Source of the DNA: Marisa cornuarietis
Lineage: Eukaryota > Mollusca > Gastropoda > Architaenioglossa > Ampullariidae
Direction: 5' to 3'
NCBI GenBank assembly: GCA_004794655.1
Contig: SMMW01000009.1
Span: forward strand, 1,014,501 to 1,078,500
DNA: 64,000 nucleotides
How positions within the stretch are numbered: position 1 is the stretch's first letter; each line of letters begins with the position of its first letter. The notes beneath the pieces were generated by a model that worked only from the letters and a program-made list of their open reading frames with translations, had not been told where the DNA came from and ran no database searches. Shown one piece after another: positions 11,601 to 22,815 of the stretch. The position numbers and the translations under genes were made by a program.

Positions 11601-14506
11601 AACAAGATGCCGAAACCTATTTACATCAAATAAAACAAAAAAAATGACATAAATGCCTTCAAAATCGCTTACCAAGTCGCTCTCTAACTCGGACGCATTA
11701 CTCGTAACGCTAAAAATGCCCCGTCTTCAAAAAGTTCGTCCTGATTCAAGGCGCTAGATCTAATTTTTCACAGGTTCGAAAATTACAAGATGGCGAGCGA
11801 ACGAAAGGACAAAGACCGCGGAATGGAAAACAATTTTCTGATTGGTTGATTTTTAAACAAATAAACCAATGGAAAAGTTTTTTCTACGACACCTCTATCA
11901 GAGCCACAAAACTGGCTTCTCGGGCTCTGCCGGTTGAGCCCGAAAAGTGGCTCCTCCAGTCTCAGCGGGATCAGCTTAAAACTTTTCGAAAACTTGATAT
12001 TAAATTACAACAGACGTTAAAAAAATCGTTACTGTAGACAATTAATCTTATTTGTATTGTTGTCTGAAGGAGAAGCAGTTTGTTAAATGTACGAATGCTG
12101 ATCAAATGAAATATGTTTGCCTTGCACGACTGGATAAAACGCTTCAGTAAAACCTAATACCTGTACATATGTATATATTAACTGTGCATGAATATTAATT
12201 AATAATCTGTGGGGTTAATAGTTGTGTGCTTACGCCACGTAGTGCACAAATGCATAGCCGAAAATCTAAATCGTACACTAAAGTTTTATTTAAGTAAGAC
12301 GATGAATGAACCTTATACATACATCAGGTGTGGATGGCAGCAGCCTCTCAAGTCTTTTACTCTGCCGGAATAGGTATAGGGGGGGTGTCCACGCTGGCGA
12401 GCTTTAACCGTTTTCACAACAACTGCTACAGGTGAGCTAAAGTTTATCGTTTCCTCGAATTACTCTTTTCTTTCTCTGTGGTGCCTATGACTAAGTGAAT
12501 AATATTTTTAAAATATTGTACTCATGAGTACTCATGAGTAATTGTAAAAAGTACATCGAATGTAGCGTGCATTCATACAGGGCTTTATGCCTGGTACCGA
12601 CGGTCCCCCATGTAGACAAATATCACATCAAGAGAGAAGTATGTCGGAGCCGAGATTCGAACCCATGTAACCCGATTCTGACTGTCGAAGTCATCACTTA
12701 TCTAGGAGCCAGCATTTGCGGGTCCCATCTCCTCTCCTCGTTATCTTACCTTCCCCAGGAGATAGGTAGCCTCTGCACGGCTGGGTCAAATTCAAGAAAG
12801 TTCGCTGCGTCCCACGGGCATCGAACGGGCAAGTATGCACGCCTTTGGGCTTGGACTCGGTTGCTCTAACCACTCGGCTGTCTTCTCCCCCATAGTAGTC
12901 CTGTAGTCACGCTGGAAAACTACTTTTCATTCTCTTACACTGTTGCAGGGACGCCATGTTTCTGCCGATTTTGGACGCGCTAACCTCTGTCTTCGCGGGT
13001 TTTGTCATCTTCGTGTACCTGGGCTACATGGCGCACTTACAGGACACCACCGTAGAGCACGTCGTAAAACAAGGTTCAATTAATTCGTCCTTGTTGTCAA
13101 CACCCCTGAAACATTTCCTGCATTCAGTTTTCGAAAATGTCCACTCCACTAGACCTTTAATAACTGCAAATGAATAAGTTTCCCGCATTAGGAGGAATAT
13201 GTACCATCTCTATTACTATTTCCCTTTGTCTTATTCTGTATATGTTGGTCCAGGCAACAAATATATGTCTTCTCTGTTATTTTTGGTGCAGGTGCAGGCT
13301 TAGCGTTCATTGCATATCCAGATGGTCTGGCCTCCATGCCGCTCCCACAGCTGTGGTCTGTCCTCTTCTTTCTGGTTCTTGTAACTGTGGGACTGGACAG
13401 TCAGGTGAGAGGAGTAACGGGCCAGTGTCTGGATCATTACTGTTTGTCTTTTTTTGCTTTGAAGGGTGTAGACGGGGAAGGGCGGGAAGAAGAAATGACT
13501 GTGGCAGTCTTAGAGGGCTAGGAACCCCGACAGAGTTTTTATCGCATGGTCCGTCTCATACGGTTGTATTAGAAGATGATGAGACTAACATCCAAATTGT
13601 ACAAAACATGGAAGATGCTTTGCTTGTATTTTAGTATCTACAACACGCAGACAGACACAAATTAAGAGTGTCAATTGTTCCTTTGTTTGAAAAGATTGTT
13701 CTATAAATAAATAAATAAATAAAACATCCTAACTGTAGGCCTCGTGGATTCTTTTCTTCCCTTATACTACAGTGACGTTCAAAGGGTTTTAATAATAAGT
13801 AATAAAGTTCATTCATGTAGCGCGTTAACCCCCCTCCCCATCAAAAGCTAGTTTGACAAAAATTTAAACAAATAATAATAATCTCAAAACAAAGAGTTCA
13901 TTGTGTTCACGGATAGTGTAGCTACTCATATTGAGAAAAAGGTGAATGCCATCAGCACAGACGGTCGAGCAAAGAAATGGCAGTCAAAAGTGCTTCTTCA
14001 TTTTGCTGAAGCCAATGAATCAAACGTGACTTTAATTTTGCTTTTATTTGAAGCGCATCGCTGACAAAAATGAAGGTTTACATCATTATAGCTGCTTGTT
14101 TGAAACTTTCAGAGTGACAGCCGTTTTCTCTCTATTTCTTTTTCATCAGCTTTAAATTGACTATATCGTAATGTTTCTGTCGTCCACAGTTTGTGCACGT
14201 GCAGACCATTACCACGTGCATCGTGGACAACTTTCCCCAACTGAATCAGAAAAAACGATGGCTGACACTAGCGGTGTGCGTGATTGGCTTTCTGCTGGGG
14301 ATCCCTTTCGTAACACAGGTGACGCATGACCACGCTTTTAATTTTCTATCACCACTCGTGAGAAACACTTTACATCATTTTGGTCCTCCTCGGATATAAA
14401 GTCCAGCCGAAACTCACCCCTCTTCATATTGTCGATGTTCAAGTAGTCTCACCAACAATTGTTCACTGCTGAACAATCAGCAGGCAAGAGAGGGGAAGGG
14501 CGGTGT

Positions 14507-14587
<81 letters not shown>

Positions 14588-14711
14588 CCGAAACACCTTC
14601 GATCTGACCACATTATGGCTTTTGCCAATCAACTTGATCCTTTTGCAAAGATTGAAATTACAATTTCATGTCTTCGGGAGCTGTTGACTAGGTTTTCCAG
14701 AAAAATAAAAA

Positions 14712-14784
<73 letters not shown>

Positions 14785-16792
14785 GATCTGCTCATTTAAA
14801 GTCGCCATTTTCATAGCGGACTGAACATGAGCAATTTGGTGATTTCCAGTCTTTTCTAGCCGTTTCGATTTTCTGCGCAGGGTGGTGTTCATGTCCTCAC
14901 CCTGTGGGACTGGTATGTCGCCAGCTTCGCGATCATGTTGCTAGCAGTAACAGAGTGTCTTGTACTCAGCTGGATTTACGGTACGCCCTCAGATGGCACA
15001 ATCACAGTTTACATGACTTATTTGTCACCCTAAACGATTGGAAAAGCCCTGTTTTGAGGCCACACATCTCTCGAAGTAGTTTTTGCTTCCGACTGTGGAA
15101 TCTCAGAATAAGTTATAGTTATTATAAGTAAAGTTCCTTCCGTGAGTTGTTTACAGAAATGCATTTTTAGTTCAGGGTGGATAAGCTGCTTGCACTAGTA
15201 TCCAGAGAGTCTACGCATGCAGAGGACAATAAATGTTGAAAGCTTTTATTGTTTTTGCAGGCTCTGGCAAGCTTTATGCTGACATTGCCATGATGATCGG
15301 TTATCGCCCGAATCCCCTTTGGCATTTGTTCTGGAGAGTGCTCTGTCCTGTCTTCGTCATGGTGAGACGAATCGCATGGAGATGCAGGGTCGTAGATAGA
15401 GATGCTGTGCGCGCGTGCGTGTATGAAAGAGATATCACGTACACACGTGTGTGTGTGCGTGCGTGTGTGTATGTGTGCTTTTGTGTGTGTGCGTGCGTGC
15501 GCGTCCGTGTGTGTATGTGTGCTTCCGTGTGTGTGTGTGTGTGTGTGCGTGGGTGTATGAGTGCGTCCGTGTGTGCGTGTATGTATGCGTGCGTGTGTGT
15601 GTGTGTGTGCGTGTTTGTGGCTTTGAGAGAGAGAAGGTACCTGCATATGACCGTGGGTGGGTGGTCTGCGTTTCGAAAGAATCTTTTCTGTTGCAATCCA
15701 CTCAAGTTCTGTCTTGTTCACGAGCGGCACCAATAATGTTTGAATAACTACAGACATCATGGTTTTCCACCATTGATCAGGTGACCTGGACTTTAGGAAT
15801 GTTGTCCTGGAAGCCTCTGGAGGGATTCCCAGGATGGACAGTTGGTTTTGGGATTCTTATCGGACTTTTGCCTCTAACACCTATACCCATCATGGCTGTC
15901 TATGAAGTCGTAACTGCACCTGGTAGCTCTTGCCTAGAGGTAAATATACGATTTCCTCACCGTGCTCTAATGTAGAGGGTGGGGTGGGGAGTAACCTTTT
16001 ATCCTCCAAGGTAATTTTGATATTTATAACATCATTCGTGGGCCGTACAGAATTGTCTACTTAAAAATTAGCCTGCTCTGTTTGGTAAAGCTGTAGTCTG
16101 TCAAATTATGTTAACACTTTTGGAACGTGCTCACTCCCAGCCTGCCTCTACTGTCCTCAGAGTTACCACAATCCGCCTTTTCTTACTTAGGTGAGCGACA
16201 ACTATGCTCTGCCACCATGAAAAGCATAGCGACACAATTGTTTGGAGTCTGTAAAATATATGTTTATAATTAGAAAGTTCCTAGAGAGGATAGTGTATCT
16301 ATAGTAACAAAACCTGTTTTCTCCTAATGAACAATTTTCTGTTTGTGGTTGTGCAGTGAACGTACATCAATAATAATAATCACGACCATTCAATACACAC
16401 ATACATCCTCCTAATGGGGGTGTTCATGGCGTTTACAAAGTGTCTACACACATGCCACATACACATTCTTGCACATGCACAAAATTAATAATCTCAAACC
16501 AAAATTTGCGGTTCGTAATGGTTCAATGATTTCGCGATCGATTGTGTTCTAGCTGCACGTTTTATTTATACCAGAAAGGTATAAACAGTGAAGCTTTTGG
16601 GATAAATGACGGTCGATGAAAAATGTCCACATTTGTCGCCAATCTTTTGTGCTTCAGTGGACAATACCAACATGTCACGGATGCTCTCATGCCTGCCAGA
16701 TTCGCTAACGTATTCATCCAGACATTTGAGCGTTCTTTTACTCAAAACATAACCTGTCTCCTACAGGCCCTGTCTACTTTGTCTTAATTATA

Positions 16793-16846
<54 letters not shown>

Positions 16847-17567
16847 GAAAAAAGACGCCACTAGAAGTGGACATAATCAATCGCCGATTTGCACAAAGGC
16901 AGGTATAGCACCTCTAGTGGATGGGTGACCTTACGGTCGGTTCATAGCGCCAGTTCTTTGGGCAGCTGTCTCTCAATGTACCCGACAAAGCTTGCATCTC
17001 TGACGTAGCCCTCATCCCTTGCTAACTTCCTAAAAAGTTACAAACGATTAACAAGTGTCTACATCGAAAAAAGCAAATAACATTTCGAAAAATCCAGAGT
17101 TGCAAAAAATTGTGTTACCGAACCTTGCTCGGAAATCACAGCTCCACTCTCCACATACAATGTATCTTGGCAGCTGACATGTCTCGATGGGAAGTATAGA
17201 ACTAGCCACAAATGTTCATTCAGCTCGACCTGTCATGTCCACATGCTAAGGCAGTCGCACTACTTTCACTACTTGTCACCCAACCGTGACACCACCGCGT
17301 TTCATCAGAAAATGCAAACCATTTTGTCGGTATACCAGAAAATACCAGTTTATGTGTTTGTCAGAAAATATGCATCCTTTTATGTAACAGAAAATACCGC
17401 ATAACTTTGTCAGAAAATACACAAGCCCTTGTGTGTTTTACCAGAAAATACGCATCAGCTTGCGGCCCACACCAGAATGGAAACCAGCGCTGGCCAAAGA
17501 CGATGGCAGCAGCGAGCTCGAGACTCTCCGTCACTGGCAATACCACGAGGACACGGCGGTCGTTTGA
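8637..17567 (+). CDS. SLC6-family Na+/Cl- neurotransmitter or amino-acid symporter
   Basis: Complete 13-exon gene. Coding exons: 8637-8766, 9331-9462, 9673-9973, 10607-10739, 11004-11138, 12328-12431, 12949-13073, 13292-13404, 14190-14318, 14881-14980, 15261-15361, 15781-15939, 17445-17567. All phases agree and give 594 aa, a normal SLC6 length. It is predicted to be a plasma-membrane protein with 12 membrane segments that couples solute uptake to Na+ and Cl-. Diagnostic motifs are [10 protein letters not shown] in TM1 (Na+ and substrate site), [13 protein letters not shown] in TM3, the unwound TM6 segment ending [13 protein letters not shown], and GLDSQ in TM8. Exon 3 carries the TM3-TM4 outer loop with a Cys pair ([11 protein letters not shown]) and NxS/NxT glycosylation sites. 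The ATG at 8637 has a good context (caccATGa) and starts just before the conserved RGNW segment, so the N-terminal tail is very short. The family is certain. Resemblance is to glycine/GABA/amino-acid members, but the substrate cannot be assigned from sequence. Confidence 0.95.
9537..9597. repeat. GT/GCGT microsatellite
   Basis: A pure GT tract grades into alternating GC/GT just downstream of exon 2 of the SLC6 gene. It is intronic. The open frame crossing it is an artefact of the repeat. Confidence 0.9.
12640..12893 (-). mobile_element. Diverged copy of the tRNA-derived SINE
   Basis: On the minus strand it starts gagaagacagccgagtggtt at about 12888, matching the tRNA head of the copies at 5.9 and 51.2 kb. 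It keeps parts of their body (gacccagc, ggggaaggtaa, gaggagagga). It lies in intron 6 of the SLC6 gene in reverse orientation. The boundaries are approximate and no target-site duplication was found. Confidence 0.75.
14511..14782. repeat. Two long CA microsatellites in one SLC6 intron
   Basis: (CA)n tracts at 14511-14586 and 14721-14782 lie in the intron between the ninth and tenth coding exons, separated by about 135 bp of unique sequence. They are likely to be length-polymorphic. Confidence 0.95.
15400..15625. repeat. GT/GC-rich imperfect microsatellite
   Basis: Imperfect alternating purine-pyrimidine sequence (GT, GC, with AT and CC breaks) follows exon 11 of the SLC6 gene. It creates long but meaningless His/Thr- or Cys/Val-rich open frames on both strands. 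Confidence 0.9.
16793..16844. repeat. CA microsatellite
   Basis: A pure (CA)n tract in the last SLC6 intron (15940-17444). The rest of this 1.5-kb intron shows nothing recognisable until the repeated acceptor-like sites at its 3' end. Confidence 0.95.
17290..17455 (+). repeat. Repeated acceptor-like units before the last SLC6 exon
   Basis: Six variants of a T-rich run followed by cagaaaata or cagaaaatg occur between about 17298 and 17452, spaced roughly 25-40 bp apart. The last one (ttttaccag then aaaata) is the acceptor that keeps phase with the previous exon and opens the C-terminal coding exon at 17445. Confidence 0.75.
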
Positions 17568-20401
17568 TGCAAATATGATGCTCTGCGCCATCTAGAAATC
17601 CGACTACACCACGGGTCAGCCCAAAATGTCTGGTGACGAAACCGAGTACTCAGTTCAAACCAAGAGGTGTCTAATAAGGAAATGTACGATATATATATAT
17701 ATAGTTTTTTGGGGCTTTTTAGTCACGAGTTGCGTACTTTTTTTTTTCTTGCCTGTCCCATGGCATGCGCAGCTTAATTTGTGTACCGAGGTATGTCTCA
17801 TAGAGCACCCTCCGGTCCCTGAACTCTAGGTGTGGATAAAAAGAAAAGAAAATATGTGAGCGCGTGCAGCTACGTTGCCACCAAACTGAAAAAATTACAA
17901 GAGCTGTAATTGAAGAATAATTAATGATGATGTGATCCTGCGTCCTGTAACACAAAATAAATACTATTTTCGGAAAGTTCTTGCCTTATTTTTAAAGAGA
18001 TGGTTGCGGTCATCACACGACAACAGCTGTTTCACCAAACGGATAAATAATTAATTGACGTCAAGGATATCAAGACTGCGTATAAATATAACGGGGTTAG
18101 TTTCGAACAGCCGGAAGAAAATCGTCTTTGGATTATCTCCACATCCCAGTGACGACGTAGTATGGAGGAAGCCTTCGATCTAAGCTGTCTGAAATCATCT
18201 TTGCAAACAATACGATTTCCTCTTTATAGATGATTTTACTCGAAAAACCTAACAATGGGAGGCTGGCTTTAGTGCTTCTGCATTTTACTCGGGGGGGAAG
18301 CGGATAGTCAAGTGGTTCGAACACAGAGCGAGGCTGGAGGCCCGCCGCACTGTAGTCGGTGGCTTCTGGTGACGCTCTTGCTCCAGATCCAAAAACTGTT
18401 GAATTGGGGTACCTTATCCCTGAAGGGAAAGGACCAGCTGAATGTGTCAGTTGATTAATATCTAAGCTAGGCTTACAACAGGTCCCCTGTTGGAGGATCA
18501 CCCGAACCTGTCGATGGAAAACTTCCCCTGCCACCTGGCTGAAGGGTTCGGGGCACTCATATTGCAATGCTGTAGGTGAAAGTAAAGGTCAGACTAAGCA
18601 CAGCCTCCTGTGGATTTTGTGTAATTCAAACACCGTACAGAGTAATCTATTATTTAGAATATTCATATTCCCCCCAACCCCCACATGATACTCTACACTC
18701 AATAGTGCATAAGTGAAATGTGTAAGTATAGAGATATGACTGTACATGTAGGGGAGAAGAATAATTTCTTACAAGAGAAATATCACAAATGACCCATATA
18801 TAACATCAGTGAGAAATGACAGACAAGCATACAGGTTAGATTCAAGTGCAAAGAGATTTAATACCCAGGCAGATCCACCAAAAGAACATAGGAGCATTGA
18901 CAGATCAGGGGGAGATAAAAGGTGGGCTCAAATTCTTAAAAGAAAATTCATCAACGTGAACAAATTAATTTCTTTCCAATTAGACAGTAAGTTTTACAAG
19001 AACAAGCAGTTCATGTTTCTTATAAAAAAGGACAAACATGCTAAAAAAACCAACCAAGTATTTTCTCATATACAAAACATCAGAAAAAAGAGACTAGACT
19101 GTTCAGGAATATAAACATATAAAATGAATAAGAATTTGTATTACTGTAAAACTAACAAAAAACCTGGAGTTGCTTTAATGAAAGGTAAAATGCATACATC
19201 TAAGAGAAAAATAAATCTAATTCTCTTCCTGCAAGAAACTCTACACAAAAATGAATGTATACACACTTGCATTCAAATGGACCTTCACATAAACTTTCAG
19301 GGAAAGCATTTAAGTGCATTATTGTCTGTGCCTTCATGCGTCCATTCAAGATAATGATAAGCATTATGCAGATTAGCTTAAGACAAAGGTGAAAATTAAA
19401 AACTCTGCATCTTATGTAAGTAAATGCATCGCTACACAAATATTTGGAAACAGTTGCATTCTTAGTCATCATAATTCACCAGAGTTGTCTCCATGATGCT
19501 TGGGATTTCCTCTAAAGATCTGAAAATTCAGATGATGATTCTCACCACACACTGAAAGAAGCATAATCCATTAATAAGGACGAAAAATAGCAGGTCACAA
19601 AAAATGCACGCCCCCACAAATGACTTTCATTTATGATCACAACTGTTTCACACTGTGATATGTACACAACAAACATGGGATTTTTCAATTACATTTTATT
19701 TGTGATTGTGAAAAAAACTTAGCAATCAGCAGCTTGATTCCAATAACAGTAGATACATAATGCTTTCTCTTCACCCCCACCCTCCGACCTCATGCATGCA
19801 CACCACTTGCTTTCTATAATTTGAACACACACTAACAAAAATAACAAAATAATTCCATCATCAGAGACAGTGTAACTTATTAATACAAAAACTGCCACAG
19901 CAAATGCTTGATACATAAAAATACTGCTTGACAAATTTTCAATTTTCCCAGGCAAAGGACATCACTAATGAGATCTCACTCTTAAAAGGTAAAACAAATG
20001 AAAAGGTTTCTCAAAGATAAATGAATTATGGGTTAATGAAATACTTCGAAGACGCTCTTTGGCTGTTTTATTTGAGACTTGGAGAAAAACACTGCACAAG
20101 GCTGCTATCACATACAGATAAAATAAATAAATAAGCATTGCACTAATGTCTTCTCAAACATGCTTGTAACAGCATGGGTAAGTTAATGCTAGGTGCATAA
20201 ACGTCACACGATGGCATTATCACCAACAAAACGCATAACAATATGCACGCTGCTGTAGCTCATCATGCTACCATATTCCAGGTCACAGCAGTATGCGAAT
20301 GTAACCACAGGTGAGATTTCTCTCTTTCTTGCCTGCCTCTTTCCTCTCATTCTAACTTCTCTCTCTCTCTCACTCACATACATACACACAAGTATACAAT
20401 T
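17568..20401. other. Spacer between SLC6 and NEURL4 stop codons
   Basis: The 3' ends of two convergent genes. Candidate poly(A) signals are AATAAA at 17956-17961 (plus, for SLC6) and AATAAA on the minus strand at 20067-20072 (for NEURL4, about 330 bp after its stop). A segment at about 18290-18330 begins gaagcggatagtcaagtggt, like the SINE head used elsewhere in the window, but its body differs. No other gene is seen. Confidence 0.5.
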
Positions 20402-22815
20402 TCACTCCACTTTCAAAAGCAAGGCATGCAGCATGAGTGACCCCTTTTCCTTAGTTGACCAGGCAAGCTCACTATTGCGAAAGTGGGGATCAACCTGCTG
20501 AGCAATGTCTTCACCAGATCCCTGAGCTTGACCCCCAACCTTGTATGACCCTGGTTTTACCCAGATTTGAAAAGCTACTCTGGCTTGGTAGATCTTTCGA
20601 TTACGTGGATCGTGAAACCTGTAACAACAGACAGCATTACCCATTAGTTGTTGTAAGCCTCTAGCAAAGGTAAAATGCAGTCTGTTATTGTATTAAAAAG
20701 GCTTTGCTCATTTATGGTAATTTTGATATAACGTACCATTTAACTGCCTATATCTTGTGTAATCTTGTTATGAAAGTTGACGAGAAGGGTCACAACAGCT
20801 CAAAATGAAATTTTCTGAACATGCAACAAGTCACACAGTCTTGGATTACCAGGTGCTTACTGAAAAAAACGATTTTTGAGACAGGGGAGAAGTGGGGGGG
20901 GGGGTGCCATTTAGAGGCGAGCACAAAAATCTAGTATTTTCATCAAACAAAATAGCATACTTGTGTTTGGGACAAAAATCAGCACTCCCCGCATAGCGAA
21001 GAGTTGGTGAGAAAAAAATGGGTTGACTGCCAAGGTTTTCTGGGCGAGATTTCTCTGTATAAACTTGAGGCTGAGGTAGCAAGATACTACCCACAGTACC
21101 TGTATCACCTGAATGAAACAAAACAGACTGAAAAACTGAGACATGGAACCATCCATAGATGTATGTGTGCATTCTGCAAGAGCTGGAAATGAAAGAAAAA
21201 AAATATATATATATATATTTACTAAATGCTTTTAACCGGCTGATTCTGAAGCCAGTTTACTGGGGTACCCGGCAGAGACCGAAGAGCCACAAAAGCGGCT
21301 CTGATCCACGATTGTGATTCTCTCTTTGCACGATGGGCCACGATTGTGGCCCTACTAGCAGAGCACGATGAGCCACTATTGTGGCTTGTGGTCTACGATC
21401 GTAGCTCTGCAGTGCCACTATCATCTTCAAAATCATAAATTTTAAGCCTATGTTTTTGAACATAGAAATTTTTTTATGACGGGCTAAGAGGATTAACATC
21501 TACATTAAGCAAGCTCATTTTTGAGTACCAGCAAAAGAGTAGCAAAGCTCTCTTGTATAATTTATACATGTTTCTATCCAATAGGAAATAACGGAGGAAC
21601 CCTTCATCACTGACCAGGACTGAGAAGATCCCCATGGTCTAGTATCCGTCGAACAAGATCCAGACGAGTGCCATGATATGCCGTGTGCCACTTCTCTGCC
21701 ACGTTCAGTGAATGTGCCTTGCACTGAGGCCTATTTTATGCAAACATTATTATTTAGCCAATCTATTTATGTGGGACAGCATATAGATTTACAACAGTAC
21801 AACATTATTTTCAAAAGATAAGACTGAAATACCAAAAGACACTTCTATATTGCTGACTATATAATTCTGCTCTATTCATGATATGCAAATTTTCAAACAC
21901 TGGCATTTTTATCTCTTGATTTGAAAGAAATAAAAAAACTGTTAGATGGCTGTAAATCAATATCACTATGAATATGATGAATTAGCTCTGCTCCTAAATA
22001 ACTATTGTTTAGTAATTTTAAGCTGCACTCTGGAAAACTTAAAATTCAACAGAATTTCAAAATACGAATATAAAACTTTTCAATAAAAACATGCTGGCAA
22101 ATCAGTTTTACAAGAACTGAAAAGGGATCATGTGACAGATAAGCTCACAAGCCAGATCCTTCACCTAAGTGCAAAGCGGCACCACCCATAGGGAAGAGCG
22201 TAGTCTCGTGGTGGGTCACCTCGCTTGTGGTACAAATCATCTCCTCTTAATTTATGACAGGCCTCACAAAAGCATGTCATTTGTTGTGAGTCAAAGTAGC
22301 CATCTGCAAAATTATGTCAGTTCTGTAGTGTATAGTGGGTAATGATGCTATCAAAGTGCTCTTACATACTTGTGTGTGTGTGTGAAAGAGAGTTAGAAAC
22401 AATTTGTTCCTTCATGAACAATCTGGAAAAACTATTTGCAATATTACTGTCTACACATGTGTGTGCATGCATGCGTGAGTGAGAATGTGCTTGCACCAGT
22501 GAGAAAAAGAGAGAAAATGTGTGCATACATGCACACATGAAGGTCCATGTGGTCATGCATACCTGGATAAGTGTGAGTGTATTGACTGTGAGAGAAGAGA
22601 ACGAATGAGCACCCAATACTACATTTTCACTTTGATTATTTTCCTGTTCTTTTATGTTAGTGCTTTAGCATGGGTATATCCCTGAACCCCCCTTTAACCA
22701 ATACCTGGTAGTCCAAGGGTTGCTTTTAATCTTGTGCAGATGTTGAAGTATTCACAAATTCGGGACAAGGTGACACTGACAGATGGATGGCGGACAAGGA
22801 CTTTTTCCTTCACCA
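20402..22815 (-). other. NEURL4: NEURL4 C-terminal ART-like region (exons 22-26)
   Basis: Residues about 1277-1516. A Cys-rich motif [15 protein letters not shown] is followed by [20 protein letters not shown], nearly invariant in NEURL4. Next come WHTAYHGT (His at about 1379), [11 protein letters not shown] (Tyr at about 1434) and, near the end, [12 protein letters not shown]. The HGT, Tyr and Glu elements have the order and spacing of the H-Y-E triad of PARP-like ADP-ribosyltransferases, consistent with reports that NEURL4 has this activity. Catalytic competence here is inference. Confidence 0.85.

Noticed and set aside
14459..14892. Open frames with poly-(His-Thr) or poly-(Cys-Val)
   Set aside because: Translations of two CA microsatellites in an intron.
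15167..15760. Long open frames rich in His/Thr or Cys/Val on both strands
   Set aside because: They are translations of the GT/CA microsatellite next to SLC6 exon 11.
17361..17595. Overlapping frames on both strands across the last SLC6 exon
   Set aside because: Only the plus frame starting at 17445 is in phase with the previous exon and gives the expected SLC6 C terminus ([10 protein letters not shown]).
20846..20960. Extension of NEURL4 exon 25 to a donor near 20932
   Set aside because: It keeps phase, but the donor at 20960 (aa|gtatgc) is better and directly joins CPKHK to FHDPRN, as expected from the family.
21284..21407. A CRISPR-like array
   Set aside because: The units are palindromic with variable short spacers, and this is an intron in an animal genome.
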